This document shows, one piece after another, positions 34,767-43,631 of a stretch of 64,000 nt of DNA. The DNA lies in assembly GCA_023458595.1 (NCBI GenBank), contig JAEWYT010000168.1:5375-69374 (forward strand). The letters are read 5' to 3'. The notes below the pieces were generated by a model. That model did no database searches, was not told the DNA's origin, and saw only the letters and a list, made by a program, of their open reading frames with translations. The position numbers and the translations under genes are program-made. This DNA comes from Pseudomonadota bacterium (lineage in GTDB: Bacteria; Pseudomonadota; Alphaproteobacteria; Rhizobiales; Tepidamorphaceae). Numbering within the stretch: the stretch's first letter is position 1; each line of letters starts with the position of its first letter.

Positions 34767-36173
34767 ATGTCGCGCCTCGATCCGGACAGGTTGTTCTCCC
34801 CGGAGCCGCGCGAGCGGGCGATCGCGCGCGAGCTCTACGAGGGACTCGCGCGCGTGCCGATCCTCTCGCCGCACGGCCATTGCGAGCCTGTCTGGTTCGC
34901 GGAAGATCCCGCCTTCCCCAATCCGGCCGAACTGCTGATCGTCCCCGACCACTACATCTACCGGATGCTCTATTCGAAGGGCGTCGACCTCGACGCGCTC
35001 GGCATCCCGCGCGCGGACGGCTCGCGCCCCGACACCGACCCGCGCGAGATCTGGCAGACCTTCGCCGACCACTGGCACCTGTTCCTGGGCACGCCGACAC
35101 GGCTGTGGTTCGACCATGTGCTGGTCGAGGTGCTCGGCATCGAGGAGCCGCTGGCCTCCGAGAACGCTCAGGCCGTCTACGACCGGGTCGACGCGGTGCT
35201 GCGGGAGCCCGGCTTCCGGCCGCGCGCGCTCTACGAGCGGTTCAACGTCGAGGCACTGGCGACGACGGACGCGGCGACCGACAGGCTCCCCCACCACCGC
35301 GCGCTGAAGGACGATCCCTGGCCAGGCCGCATCCTGCCGACGTTCAGGCCGGACGCCGTGACCGATCCGAGCCATCCCGCCTTCGAGGCGGGTATCGCAC
35401 GCCTCGCCGAACAGGCCGGCAACGACCTCTCCTCCTTCGCCGCCTATCTCGACGCGCTGCGGGAGCGGCGGGCCTTCTTCATCTCGCTCGGGGCGACCGC
35501 GACCGACCACGGCACCGAGACGCCGATGACGCTGGACCTCGACGCGGCAAGCGTCGAGCGGCTCTATCAGGGCGCGCTCAAGGGCCTGCTGATGGCCGAC
35601 GAGGCGGCCGCGTTCCAGGCGCACATGCTCACCGAGATGGCGCGGATGAGCCTCGACGACGGCCTCGTCATGCAGCTCCACGCGGGCTCGATGCGCAATC
35701 ACAACGGGGCGCTGTTCCTGAGCCACGGCTTCAACGTCGGCGCCGACATCCCGCGCGCGGCGAACTATGTCGACGGGCTCAAGGTCCTTCTCGACGCCGT
35801 CGGCAACGACCCGCGCATGACGCTGATCGTGTTCTGCCTCGACGAGACGGTCTATGCGCGCGAGCTGGCGCCGCTCGCCGGTCACTATCCCGCCCTCCTG
35901 CTCGGACCGCCCTGGTGGTTCCACGACAGCCCCGAGGGCATGCTGCGCTTCCGCCGGCAGGTGACGGAGACGGCCGGCTTCTTCAATACCGCCGGGTTCA
36001 ACGACGACACGCGCGCGTTCCTCTCCATTCCCGCGCGCCACGACGTGGCCCGGCGGATGGACTGCCGCTATCTCGCCGAGCTCGTCGCCGATAGCCGCCT
36101 CGGCATGGATGACGCCCGCATGCTGGCGCACGAGTGCGCCTACGGGCTCGCCAGGCGCGCCTACAGGCTGTGA
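34767..36173 (+). CDS. uxaC: Uronate isomerase
   Basis: This 468-residue amidohydrolase-fold enzyme interconverts D-glucuronate and D-fructuronate, and D-galacturonate and D-tagaturonate. Metal-binding SPHGHCEP lies near residue 33, FNVEALATTDAATD near 154, MQLHAGSMRNHN near 305, and WWFHDSPEGM and AGFNDDTRAFLSIPARHDVARR complete the UxaC pattern. It begins 7 bp after manD and ends 4 bp before uxuB, clearly one operon. Confidence 0.95.
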   Translation: MSRLDPDRLFSPEPRERAIARELYEGLARVPILSPHGHCEPVWFAEDPAFPNPAELLIVPDHYIYRMLYSKGVDLDALGIPRADGSRPDTDPREIWQTFADHWHLFLGTPTRLWFDHVLVEVLGIEEPLASENAQAVYDRVDAVLREPGFRPRALYERFNVEALATTDAATDRLPHHRALKDDPWPGRILPTFRPDAVTDPSHPAFEAGIARLAEQAGNDLSSFAAYLDALRERRAFFISLGATATDHGTETPMTLDLDAASVERLYQGALKGLLMADEAAAFQAHMLTEMARMSLDDGLVMQLHAGSMRNHNGALFLSHGFNVGADIPRAANYVDGLKVLLDAVGNDPRMTLIVFCLDETVYARELAPLAGHYPALLLGPPWWFHDSPEGMLRFRRQVTETAGFFNTAGFNDDTRAFLSIPARHDVARRMDCRYLAELVADSRLGMDDARMLAHECAYGLARRAYRL

Positions 36174-36177
36174 CCGG

Positions 36178-37512
36178 ATGACCGGACGCATCGTCCATCT
36201 CGGCGTCGGCAATTTCCATCGGGCCCACCAGGCCTGGTACACGCAGCGCGCCAACGAGACCGCGGGAGAGGGCTGGCGCATCACCGGCGTCTCGCTGCGC
36301 CGTCCCGACGTTCGGGACGCCCTGCGCGCTCAGAATTACGCCTACACGCTCGAGATCGACGACGGCAGCGGTCCCGCCTACACCACGATCACGGTGATCG
36401 ACCGCATCCTCGTCGCACCCGAAGATCCGGGTGCCGTGATCGCGGCGATCGCCGATCCGGCGACCGCGATCGTCACCCTGACCGTCACCGAGAAGGGCTA
36501 CACGCTCGATCCGGCCACATGGCGATTGCGGGCCGACCATCCCGATGTCCGAGCCGACCTCGAGGCGAGCCTGCCGGCGACGGCCGTCGGCATGCTCGTC
36601 GCCGGGCTCGCCGCCCGGCTCGATGCGGGTGCCGGCGGACTGACGGTACTCTGCTGCGACAACCTGCCGGAGAACGGCAAGGTGCTGCGGCGGGCCGCGC
36701 TCGATTTCGCGCAGATGAAGTCGGCCACGCTCGCCGGCCGGATCGAGGCGAATTTCTCGTTTCCGTCCAGCATGGTGGACCGGATCACGCCGGCGACGAC
36801 CGACGAACTGCGCGCCCGCGTCGCCGCCATGATCGGTCGAAAGGATGCCGCGCCGGTTGCGACCGAGGGCTTCAGCCAGTGGGTGATCGAGGACGATTTC
36901 CATGGACGCCGCCCCGCCTGGGAGACGGTCGGCGTGGAACTCGTATCGGACGTGCGCCCCCACGAGCTGCGCAAGCTCAGAATGCTGAACGGCGCGCACT
37001 CGACGCTCGCCTACGCGGGAACGCTGGCGAGCCATGCCTACGTGCACGAGGCGGTCGCCGATCCGAAGCTGAGGGCGCTGGCGCGCGGCGTCATGGACGA
37101 GGCGGCCGGGACTCTTCCCGAATCGGTGCGCGCGACCGCACCGGCCTACGCGGACGGGCTCATTCGCCGCTTCGAGAATCCGGGGCTTCACCACGCGCTG
37201 ATCCAGATCGCCATGGACGGCAGCCAGAAAATCCCCGTGCGCCTGCTCGCACCGCTGAAGGATCGGCTCCGCGCGGGCCTGCCCTCGCCTTCCATGGAGG
37301 CCGGCATCGCCGCCTGGGCGGCCTTTGTCTGGCGCCAGACGCGCGATGGCGTTGCCCTCAACGATCCACTCGCAGACGCGCTCGCGGGCGCCAGCCGGGG
37401 CCGGGATCGGGAGAGCGCCGCGGATTCGCTGCTGCAACTCGAGGCGGTATTCGGGACTTTCGCTCGGGACTTCCCGGAAAGCGTCGAGCGAATCCGGACG
37501 GCCTACCGGTAG
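36178..37512 (+). CDS. uxuB: Fructuronate reductase / mannitol dehydrogenase family
   Basis: ATG 36178 gives 444 residues; an in-frame start at 36109 would overlap uxaC. The N-terminal IVHLGVGNFHRAHQAWY is the NAD-binding motif of long-chain mannitol dehydrogenases, and the catalytic K266-x4-N271-x2-H274 set is present in RKLRMLNGAHS. In this operon it should reduce D-fructuronate to D-mannonate for ManD. Tagaturonate or mannitol are alternatives within the family. The last 10 bp overlap the end of the converging TRAP permease gene. Confidence 0.9.
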   Translation: MTGRIVHLGVGNFHRAHQAWYTQRANETAGEGWRITGVSLRRPDVRDALRAQNYAYTLEIDDGSGPAYTTITVIDRILVAPEDPGAVIAAIADPATAIVTLTVTEKGYTLDPATWRLRADHPDVRADLEASLPATAVGMLVAGLAARLDAGAGGLTVLCCDNLPENGKVLRRAALDFAQMKSATLAGRIEANFSFPSSMVDRITPATTDELRARVAAMIGRKDAAPVATEGFSQWVIEDDFHGRRPAWETVGVELVSDVRPHELRKLRMLNGAHSTLAYAGTLASHAYVHEAVADPKLRALARGVMDEAAGTLPESVRATAPAYADGLIRRFENPGLHHALIQIAMDGSQKIPVRLLAPLKDRLRAGLPSPSMEAGIAAWAAFVWRQTRDGVALNDPLADALAGASRGRDRESAADSLLQLEAVFGTFARDFPESVERIRTAYR

Positions 37513-38780
37513 ATCTTCTCCGGCAGCCACATGGTGAGCTCCGGGATGAACGTCAGCAGCAGAAGCACGACGAGCAACGGCACGAGGAACGGCGCCGTCG
37601 CCGTGACGCAACGCTCGAAGGGCACCTTGGCGACCTTCGACAGCACGTAGAGCACCATCCCGACGGGCGGCGTCAGCAGGCCGATCATCAGGTTCAGGAT
37701 CAGGATGATGCCGAAGTGGACCGGGTCGATGCCGAGCGTCACCGCGACCGGCAGGAGCACGGGGGTGAGGATCGTGATCGCCGCGATCGTCTCCATGAAG
37801 CAGCCGATGACCAGCACGATCAGCGTGATCAGCAGGATCAGCGCGACCCGGTTCTCGGTGATCGAAAGCAGGCCGTCGGCGAAATGTAGCGCCACCTGAT
37901 TGGCGGTCAGGATCCAGGCGAAGATCGTCGAGGCCGCGACGATCAGCATGATCGCAGCCGTCGTCTCGACCGTGTCCATCGAGACGCGCAGGATCTTCTT
38001 CCAGTCGAGCGAACGGTAGACGAAGAGACCGAGGAACATCGAATAGGCGACGGCGGCGATGGCGGCTTCCGTCGGCGTGAAGACGCCGGCGATGATGCCG
38101 CCGATGATGATCGCCGGCGTCATCAGCGGCAGGAAGGCATGCAGGAAGCTGCGGAAGAACCAGGAGATGCTGAAGCGGGCGTCGCGCGGGTAGTCGCGCC
38201 GGCGCGCGTACCATGCGACCATGACCATCAGCGATATCGCCATCATGAAGCCCGGGATGAGGCCGGCGGAGAAGAGCTGCCCGATCGAGGCGTCGGCGAT
38301 GACGCCGTAGACGACGAGCGGCAGCGAGGGCGGGATGATCGGGCCGATCGTCGACGAGGCCGCGGTGATGCCGACGGCGAAATCGGTGTCGTAGCCAGCG
38401 TCGCGCATCGCCTTGATCTCGATGTTGCCGAGGCCGCCGGCATCCGCCACCGCGGCGCCGGACATGCCGGCGAAGAGGACGCTCGCGCCGACGTTCACGT
38501 GGCCCAGCCCCCCGTGCATCCAGCCGACCGTCGCGCGGGCGAAGTTGAAGATGCGCGTCGTGATGCCGGCCGTGTTCATCAGGGAGCCGGCGAGGATGAA
38601 GAAGGGCACGGCGATCAGCGGAAAGGAGTTGATGCCGTTGACCATGTTGGCGAGCACGATCATCGGCGGCATGCCGTTGGTGGCGACGAAGGCGAGAGAG
38701 GCGAGCGCCAGCGCGGCGGCCACGGGAACCCCGATCACCATCAGCACGAACAGGAGCAGAATCATGAGCAGGATGGACAT
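37503..38780 (-). CDS. TRAP transporter large permease, DctM type (system 2)
   Basis: ATG 38780 gives 425 residues starting MSILLMILLLFVLMVIGVPVA. PLIAVPFFILAGSLMNTAGI, ASSTIGPIIPPSLPLVVYG and DPVHFGIILILNLMIGLLTPPVG define the DctM family. It resembles the system-1 permease in plan but is clearly divergent in sequence, so the two systems are not a recent duplication. It lies 11 bp after the small permease gene. Confidence 0.93.
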   Translation of the reverse strand: MSILLMILLLFVLMVIGVPVAAALALASLAFVATNGMPPMIVLANMVNGINSFPLIAVPFFILAGSLMNTAGITTRIFNFARATVGWMHGGLGHVNVGASVLFAGMSGAAVADAGGLGNIEIKAMRDAGYDTDFAVGITAASSTIGPIIPPSLPLVVYGVIADASIGQLFSAGLIPGFMMAISLMVMVAWYARRRDYPRDARFSISWFFRSFLHAFLPLMTPAIIIGGIIAGVFTPTEAAIAAVAYSMFLGLFVYRSLDWKKILRVSMDTVETTAAIMLIVAASTIFAWILTANQVALHFADGLLSITENRVALILLITLIVLVIGCFMETIAAITILTPVLLPVAVTLGIDPVHFGIILILNLMIGLLTPPVGMVLYVLSKVAKVPFERCVTATAPFLVPLLVVLLLLTFIPELTMWLPEKIYR

Positions 38781-38791
38781 GCCGCCGGCCT

Positions 38792-39379
38792 TCAGTCGCT
38801 GGTGAGATGGCTGTCGAGATCTGCCAGGAGCTCTCGTGGCGTCTGGCGCCATCTGCGCCAGGCCCACATTCCCGCGTAGATCGTCATGATCGCGAGCGCG
38901 ACGACGCAGATCGTGTAGATCCACGCCTTGGGGATCGGCACGGTCACCATCTTCTGGCGCGTCTTCTGCGTGAGCTCGATGCCGATCCAGGTGAGCGTGC
39001 CGTAGATGCCGAAAGTGATGACCGTGGAGACGACCGCGAGCACCTTGGCGTAGGCCGGCGGCAGCAGCCGCAGCATGAATTCGAGGGCGATGTGGCTGCC
39101 GCGCCGGACCGCGCTGACCGAACCGAGGAAGCAGACGAGGATCAGCAGGTAGCGGGCCGCCTCTTCCGTCCAGGCGAGCGAGTCGTTCAGGACGTAGCGG
39201 GTGAAGAACTGGAGGAAGACGACGATCGCGAGGATCCAGAAGACGACAATCGCCGGCGCGTCGATCCACCGGATGTCGGCGATGGACGTCTCCGTGTCTT
39301 CGATGACCACCGTGACCGGCGGATCGCCGACGGGCGTGTTGGGGGTACGCCCGCCGGCTTCTCCACTGTCGTGACCCAT
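38792..39379 (-). CDS. TRAP transporter small permease, DctQ type (system 2)
   Basis: The 195-residue protein has a polar N-terminus of about 35 residues and then four membrane helices. FLQFFTRYVLNDSLAWTEEAARYLLILVCFLGS is the diagnostic DctQ core, followed by AVRRGSHIALEFML. It sits between the binding protein and large permease genes in the usual P-Q-M order. Confidence 0.92.
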   Translation of the reverse strand: MGHDSGEAGGRTPNTPVGDPPVTVVIEDTETSIADIRWIDAPAIVVFWILAIVVFLQFFTRYVLNDSLAWTEEAARYLLILVCFLGSVSAVRRGSHIALEFMLRLLPPAYAKVLAVVSTVITFGIYGTLTWIGIELTQKTRQKMVTVPIPKAWIYTICVVALAIMTIYAGMWAWRRWRQTPRELLADLDSHLTSD

Positions 39380-39407
39380 GCGGGTCTGCCCCTTGTTGCC
39401 GCTGTGA

Positions 39408-40385
39408 TCAGTTGGCGAGCGCCTGCATGCGATCGAACTGCTCGCGGGTGTAAGGGACCTTCGACTCGTCGGTCAGGATCGGCAGGACCGCCGCCTGGAA
39501 CGCCGCCTTGTCGACCTCGTTGACCTGGATGCCCTGGTCGCGGAACCACTGCACGAGGTCCTTCTCGGCCTGGTTGATTTCCTCGGCGCACTTGGCCGCG
39601 GCTTCCTTCATCACGCCTTCGACGACACCGGCGTCGTCGCCGATCTGATCCATCGCATTGCTGGAAACGACAATGATCAGCGAGTTGCCGATGTGGCCAG
39701 TCAGGTTGATGTTGGACTGGACCTCGTAGAACTTCTTGAACTTGATCGTCGGCAGCGGGTTCTCCTGCGCGTCGACGACGCCCTGCTGCAGGGCGAGGTA
39801 GACCTCGGCGAAGGCGATCGGGGTCGGGTTGGCGCCGACCGCGTTCGGGAACATCACCATGACGGGCGAATCCGGCACGCGGATCTTCAGACCCTTCATG
39901 TCCTCGGGCTTGGTGATCGGGAACTTCGAGGTGACGTGGCGATAGCCGTACCAGGTGATCGCCATCACGGTGTGCCCGGTCGCCTCCTTGTAGCCCGCCG
40001 ACAGGTCCTTGAAGAGATCGCTGTCGCGATACTTCTTCCAGTGGTCGTAGTTCTTCAGCATGAAGGGATAGTCGGAGATCGCGATCGGACCGTAGTCGCG
40101 CTCGGCGAAATTCGGGCCGGTGAAGATGATGTCCACCGAGCCGATCGTCAGGCCTTCGTTGATGTCGGACTCGTTGCCGAGCGAGGACGCCGGGAACACG
40201 GTGATGTTCACGCGCCCGTCCGTCTTCTTCTTGATCTCGTCGGCCGCCCACATGGCGCACTGGTGATAGGACGAGCCCTCTTCATAGACATGCGCCCATT
40301 TCAGGTCCGCCGACAGCGCGGCGGTCGCCGAGATCAGCACACCCGCCGCCACCGTCGAAACAAGCGCGATCGTTCTTCCAATCAT
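39408..40385 (-). CDS. TRAP transporter substrate-binding protein, DctP type (system 2)
   Basis: ATG 40385 is preceded by GGGAGGAACAG and gives 325 residues with a signal peptide (MIGRTIALVSTVAAGVLISATAALSA). The mature part has KKKTDGRVNITVFPASSLGNESD, the ligand Arg in MKGLKIRVPDSP, ANPTPIAFAEVYLALQQGVVDAQENPL and NINLTGHIGNSL, all DctP hallmarks. A sugar-acid ligand is inferred from the neighbouring kduI/kduD and GntR genes. Confidence 0.92.
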   Translation of the reverse strand: MIGRTIALVSTVAAGVLISATAALSADLKWAHVYEEGSSYHQCAMWAADEIKKKTDGRVNITVFPASSLGNESDINEGLTIGSVDIIFTGPNFAERDYGPIAISDYPFMLKNYDHWKKYRDSDLFKDLSAGYKEATGHTVMAITWYGYRHVTSKFPITKPEDMKGLKIRVPDSPVMVMFPNAVGANPTPIAFAEVYLALQQGVVDAQENPLPTIKFKKFYEVQSNINLTGHIGNSLIIVVSSNAMDQIGDDAGVVEGVMKEAAAKCAEEINQAEKDLVQWFRDQGIQVNEVDKAAFQAAVLPILTDESKVPYTREQFDRMQALAN

Positions 40386-40441
40386 CTGTTCCTCCCTGAT
40401 CCGATTGGACCCAACGCCCATTCGGGCTTCCGTTTTCGAAT

Positions 40442-40477
40442 TATCTAGTATACTAGATATATCTGATATACGAGTAA
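40442..40477. promoter_or_regulatory. Tandem 18-bp palindromic operators in front of GntR gene 2
   Basis: TATCTAGTATACTAGATA at 40442-40459 is an exact 18-bp palindrome. It is followed without a gap by TATCTGATATACGAGTAA at 40460-40477, a degenerate copy of the same sequence. They lie in the divergent region between the TRAP system 2 operon (starts 40385) and the GntR regulator. Half-site and symmetry are as expected for a FadR-subfamily dimer, so this is the likely site of control for both directions. The arrangement is read directly; the binding is inferred. Confidence 0.7.
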
Positions 40478-40563
40478 TGACCGCACTGCAAGCGGCAATC
40501 GCGGCCGACCCCGCCGAGAGGGGTCGGGAACGGAAACGACAGGGACACGGGAAAGGGACAGCG

Positions 40564-41418
40564 GTGCTATCGTCGTCGGCGATTCAGATCCCGCTCGATC
40601 CCACCCGGAAGCAACGACGTCGCATGAAGACCGCCGAAGACACCGATCCGACCGGCGCCTCCCCTCGCACCCGAAAGCCGCGCGCGCCCAACGCCCCGCC
40701 GCCGTCCAACGGCCATCCAGCCGCGCAGGCCAAGGAGAAGACGTCCGACACGGTCTACCGCGACCTGCGCCGGCAGATCATTTCCATGGAGCTCGTGCCG
40801 GGCACACCGATCGTCGAGAAGGAGATCACCGCGCGCTACGGCATCAGCCGCACGCCGGTGCGCGAAGCCGTGCTGCGGCTCGCCGAGGAGCGGCTCGTGG
40901 ACGTCGCGCCGAAGTCCGGCACCTTCGTTGCGCGGATCCCGCTGTCGGTGCTGCGCGAGGCGCTGGTCGCGCGGCGCGCGCTCGAGGAGGTCACGGTGCG
41001 CGCGGCCACCGAGAAGGCGAGCGAGAGCCAGCTCATGGAACTGCGCGCCGTCATCCAGCGCCAGCGAGAGATGGCGGAGAAAGGAGACGAGGCGGCTTTC
41101 CACCGGGCCGACGACGCCTTCCACGCCGGCATCGCCGCGGCCGGCCGGCTGCCCGGCATCTGGGACATCATCCAGCAGATCCGCGTGCAGGTCGAACGCT
41201 ACCGCCGTCTCACCCTACCGCAGCCGGGCCGCATGCGCCTCGTCGTCGAGGAGCATTCCGAGGTGCTCGACGCGATCTCGCGCCGGCAGGCCGACGAGGC
41301 GGTCGAGAAGATGATCCTGCATCTCAACAAGCTGCGCCTCGACATCGCGGTGTTCCGCGACCTGTGGCCGGACTACTTCGTCCACGACCCGGCCCTCGAC
41401 GACGAATTCGACGAATGA
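40564..41418 (+). CDS. GntR-family regulator with FadR-type C-terminal domain (2)
   Basis: I use GTG 40564, which has GAAAGGGA 5 nt upstream, giving 284 residues; ATG 40624 would remove 20 residues of the disordered N-terminus, and ATG 40477 lies inside the operator. After a Pro/Ala-rich tail the winged helix (VYRDLRRQIISMELVPGTPIVE, ARYGISRTPVREAVLRL, PKSGTFVARI) starts near residue 64. An FCD domain with FHRADDAFHAGI and EEHSEVLDAI follows. It is upstream of kduI-kduD and divergent from TRAP system 2. Confidence 0.88.
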   Translation: MLSSSAIQIPLDPTRKQRRRMKTAEDTDPTGASPRTRKPRAPNAPPPSNGHPAAQAKEKTSDTVYRDLRRQIISMELVPGTPIVEKEITARYGISRTPVREAVLRLAEERLVDVAPKSGTFVARIPLSVLREALVARRALEEVTVRAATEKASESQLMELRAVIQRQREMAEKGDEAAFHRADDAFHAGIAAAGRLPGIWDIIQQIRVQVERYRRLTLPQPGRMRLVVEEHSEVLDAISRRQADEAVEKMILHLNKLRLDIAVFRDLWPDYFVHDPALDDEFDE

Positions 41419-41456
41419 GCCGAACCGCTCCGCGCAAAAGGGAAACGATCGATCCG

Positions 41457-42296
41457 ATGACCACGATATCCGTTCGCCAGGCGGTCGGTCCCGAGCGGGC
41501 CCGCGCCCTTGACACAGCGGCGCTGCGCGAGAGCTTCCTCGTCGAGGACCTCTTCGTCTCTGGCGAGATGCGCATGACCTATTCGCATCTCGACCGCATG
41601 GTGCTCGGCGGCGCGGTGCCGACCGGCGGGACGCTGCGGCTGGAGACATCGAAGCCGATCGGCGCCGACCCGTTCCTCGCCCGCCGCGAGCTCGGCGTCT
41701 TCAACATCGGCGGACCAGGGGCGGTCGTCGTCGACGGCGAGGCCCACGCGCTCGACTGGACCGACTGCCTCTACGTGCCGATGGGGACCGCCGAGGTCGG
41801 CTTCTCGAGCAGCGACCCCGCCCGGCCGGCGCGCTTCTATCTCCTCAGCACGCCCGCCCACCGCGCCTGCCAGACGCGGCTGATCCGCAAGGACGACGCC
41901 ATTTCCCACGAACTCGGCAGCCAACCGGACGCCAACCGGCGCGTCTTGCGCCAGTACATCCACCCCGACCGCTGCGATTCCTGCCAGCTCCTGATGGGCG
42001 TGACGACCCTGGAGGACGGCAGCATCTGGAACACCATGCCCTGCCACACTCATGACCGGCGCTCGGAGGCCTACCTCTATTTCGACCTCGCCCCGTCCGC
42101 CCGCGTCTTCCACTTCATGGGCGAGCCTGAGGAGACGCGCCATCTCGTCGTCGCCAACGAGCAGGCGATCCTGTCTCCCGGCTGGTCGATCCACTGCGGC
42201 GCCGGCACCTCGCGCTACGCCTTCGTCTGGGCGATGGCGGGCGACAACCAGGACTTCGCCGACATGGACATGGTCGCGATGGAGACGCTGAAGTGA
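41457..42296 (+). CDS. kduI: 5-dehydro-4-deoxy-D-glucuronate isomerase
   Basis: ATG 41457 gives 279 residues, the usual size. The cupin metal site is complete: H197, H199 and E204 in CHTHDRRSEAY, and H246 in GWSIHCG, one residue offset from the E. coli numbering I recall. It isomerises 4-deoxy-5-ketouronate (from unsaturated uronates released by lyases acting on pectin, alginate-like or glycosaminoglycan chains) to 2,5-diketo-3-deoxygluconate. It overlaps kduD by 4 bp. Confidence 0.95.
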   Translation: MTTISVRQAVGPERARALDTAALRESFLVEDLFVSGEMRMTYSHLDRMVLGGAVPTGGTLRLETSKPIGADPFLARRELGVFNIGGPGAVVVDGEAHALDWTDCLYVPMGTAEVGFSSSDPARPARFYLLSTPAHRACQTRLIRKDDAISHELGSQPDANRRVLRQYIHPDRCDSCQLLMGVTTLEDGSIWNTMPCHTHDRRSEAYLYFDLAPSARVFHFMGEPEETRHLVVANEQAILSPGWSIHCGAGTSRYAFVWAMAGDNQDFADMDMVAMETLK

Positions 42297-43048
42297 CCGC
42301 CGGCCCCTTCGGCCTCGACGGGCGAACGGCCGTCGTCACCGGCGCCAGCACCGGCATCGGCCAGGCGATCGCCGCCGGGCTCGCGCAGGCGGGCGCGCGG
42401 ATCGTCGCGATCGGGCGCTCGCCGATGGACGAGACGGCGACGATGATCGGCGAGGTCTCGCGGTTCCACGCCGTCCACGCCGACCTGTCGCGGACGGAGA
42501 GCCTGCAGGGGGTCGTCGACGAAGCGGTCGAATGGGCCGGTCACATTGACATCCTCGTCAACAACGCCGGCATCATCCGGCGCAACGACGCGCTCGACTT
42601 CACCGAGGCGAACTGGGACGCGGTCGTCGACGTCAATCTGAAATCGGTGTTCTTCCTGACCCAGGCGGCCGCCCGCCACATGCTGACGCGCGGCGGCGGC
42701 AGGATCGTCAACGTGGCCTCGCTCCTGTCGTTCCAGGGCGGCATCCGCGTCGCCTCCTACACGGCCGCCAAGAGCGGCCTCGCCGGCCTCACGCGGATTC
42801 TCGCCTGCGAATGGGCGGCACGCGGCATCAACGTCAACGCGGTCGCGCCGGGATACGTGGAGACCAACAACACCGCGGAGCTGCGCGCGGACCCGGTGCG
42901 TTCCAGGCAGATCCTCGAGCGCATTCCCGCCGGCCGCTGGGCGAAGCCCTCCGACATCGCCGGGGCGGTCACCTTCCTGGCTTCGGACGCGGCGGCCTAC
43001 GTCCACGGCGTCGTCCTGCCCGTCGACGGGGGCTGGCTGGCGCGATAG
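42293..43048 (+). CDS. kduD: 2-deoxy-D-gluconate 3-dehydrogenase (KduD-type SDR)
   Basis: The GTG start overlaps the kduI stop (GTGA). The 251-residue short-chain dehydrogenase has TGASTGIG for NAD(P), NNAGI, and the catalytic S143-Y156-K160 triad; IRRNDALDF is typical of KduD. It reduces 2,5-diketo-3-deoxygluconate to KDG. KDG is also the product of ManD, so both branches of the island meet at this compound; KDG kinase and aldolase are not present here. Confidence 0.93.
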   Translation: MTAGPFGLDGRTAVVTGASTGIGQAIAAGLAQAGARIVAIGRSPMDETATMIGEVSRFHAVHADLSRTESLQGVVDEAVEWAGHIDILVNNAGIIRRNDALDFTEANWDAVVDVNLKSVFFLTQAAARHMLTRGGGRIVNVASLLSFQGGIRVASYTAAKSGLAGLTRILACEWAARGINVNAVAPGYVETNNTAELRADPVRSRQILERIPAGRWAKPSDIAGAVTFLASDAAAYVHGVVLPVDGGWLAR

Positions 43049-43056
43049 CGACGCTG

Positions 43057-43073
43057 CGGTTCGCGCCGAACCG
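43057..43073 (+). terminator. Hairpin after kduD
   Basis: CGGTTCG-CGC-CGAACCG is a perfect 7-bp stem with a 3-nt loop, 9 bp after the kduD stop and before the converging gene at 43102. No T-run follows, so intrinsic termination is only probable. Confidence 0.5.
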
Positions 43074-43101
43074 TCCCCGACGCCGTATCGGCGAAGCCGT
43101 A

Positions 43102-43620
43102 TCAGTACGGCGGGTTCACCACCACGTAGCCCGCCTGCGAGCCGGAATAGCGCTCCTCGTACCAGACGTCGCCGCAGACATAGTACCAGACGCCATTGAC
43201 CTTCTGGTGATGGCAGCCGGACGGCAGGGCATAGACCATCGAGCCGACGGCGGCGGCGGTCACGGCCGCCGCGGTGCCTATCGCCACGCCGCGCGCGACG
43301 GGATAGCCGCGGCGGACATCGACGTCGACGTAGGTCGGCCGGTAGGCGGGGCGGTTGACGTTGACGTTCCGGTTCACGTTGACATTCCGGTTCACATTCG
43401 CGGTCCGGTTCACGCTGACGTTCCGGTTCACGTTCGCGGTCCGGCCGGCATTGCGACTGACGTTGGCGCTGCGGTGGACGCTGGCGCTGCGGTGAACGCT
43501 CGCGTGGGCACCGCCGCGCACGTTGCGCGCCTCGGCGTATTCGAAGTGGGCCAGCAGGACGACGGCCCCGACGAGGGCGGCGGACAATGCGGCACAGGCA
43601 GTACGTGTCAATCGGGTCAT
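43102..43620 (-). CDS. Exported hexapeptide-repeat protein of unknown function
   Basis: The second of two adjacent ATGs (43620) has the better spacing to GGAGG and gives 172 residues. A signal peptide (about residues 1-31, ending YAEA) is followed by a low-complexity Asn/Val/Arg repeat region (41-92). Next comes a hydrophobic stretch with GTAAAVTAAAVGSMVYALP, and then CHHQKVNGVWYYVCGDVWYEE, where two Cys may form a disulfide. It is 11 bp downstream of the DUF2092 gene and probably in its operon. Function is unknown; it is probably periplasmic or on the cell surface. Confidence 0.75.
   Translation of the reverse strand: MTRLTRTACAALSAALVGAVVLLAHFEYAEARNVRGGAHASVHRSASVHRSANVSRNAGRTANVNRNVSVNRTANVNRNVNVNRNVNVNRPAYRPTYVDVDVRRGYPVARGVAIGTAAAVTAAAVGSMVYALPSGCHHQKVNGVWYYVCGDVWYEERYSGSQAGYVVVNPPY
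43345..43500 (-). repeat. 18-bp coding repeats (NVNRNV-type hexapeptides)
   Basis: About nine imperfect 18-bp units encode hexapeptides of the form SVHRSA, then NVNRNV and SVNRTA, with Arg every sixth residue. The last units are nearly identical at DNA level. The tract lies inside the exported protein gene and could expand or shrink by slippage or recombination. Confidence 0.8.
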
Positions 43621-43631
43621 CATGCCCTCCC

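Noticed and set aside
40405..40563. N-terminal extension of the second GntR regulator from a start at 40405
   Set aside because: This would put the exact palindrome inside the coding region; GTG 40564 with its Shine-Dalgarno is more plausible.
43345..43500. Regular 18-bp repeats considered as a CRISPR array
   Set aside because: Units are contiguous with no spacers and stay in frame in a signal-peptide-bearing gene.
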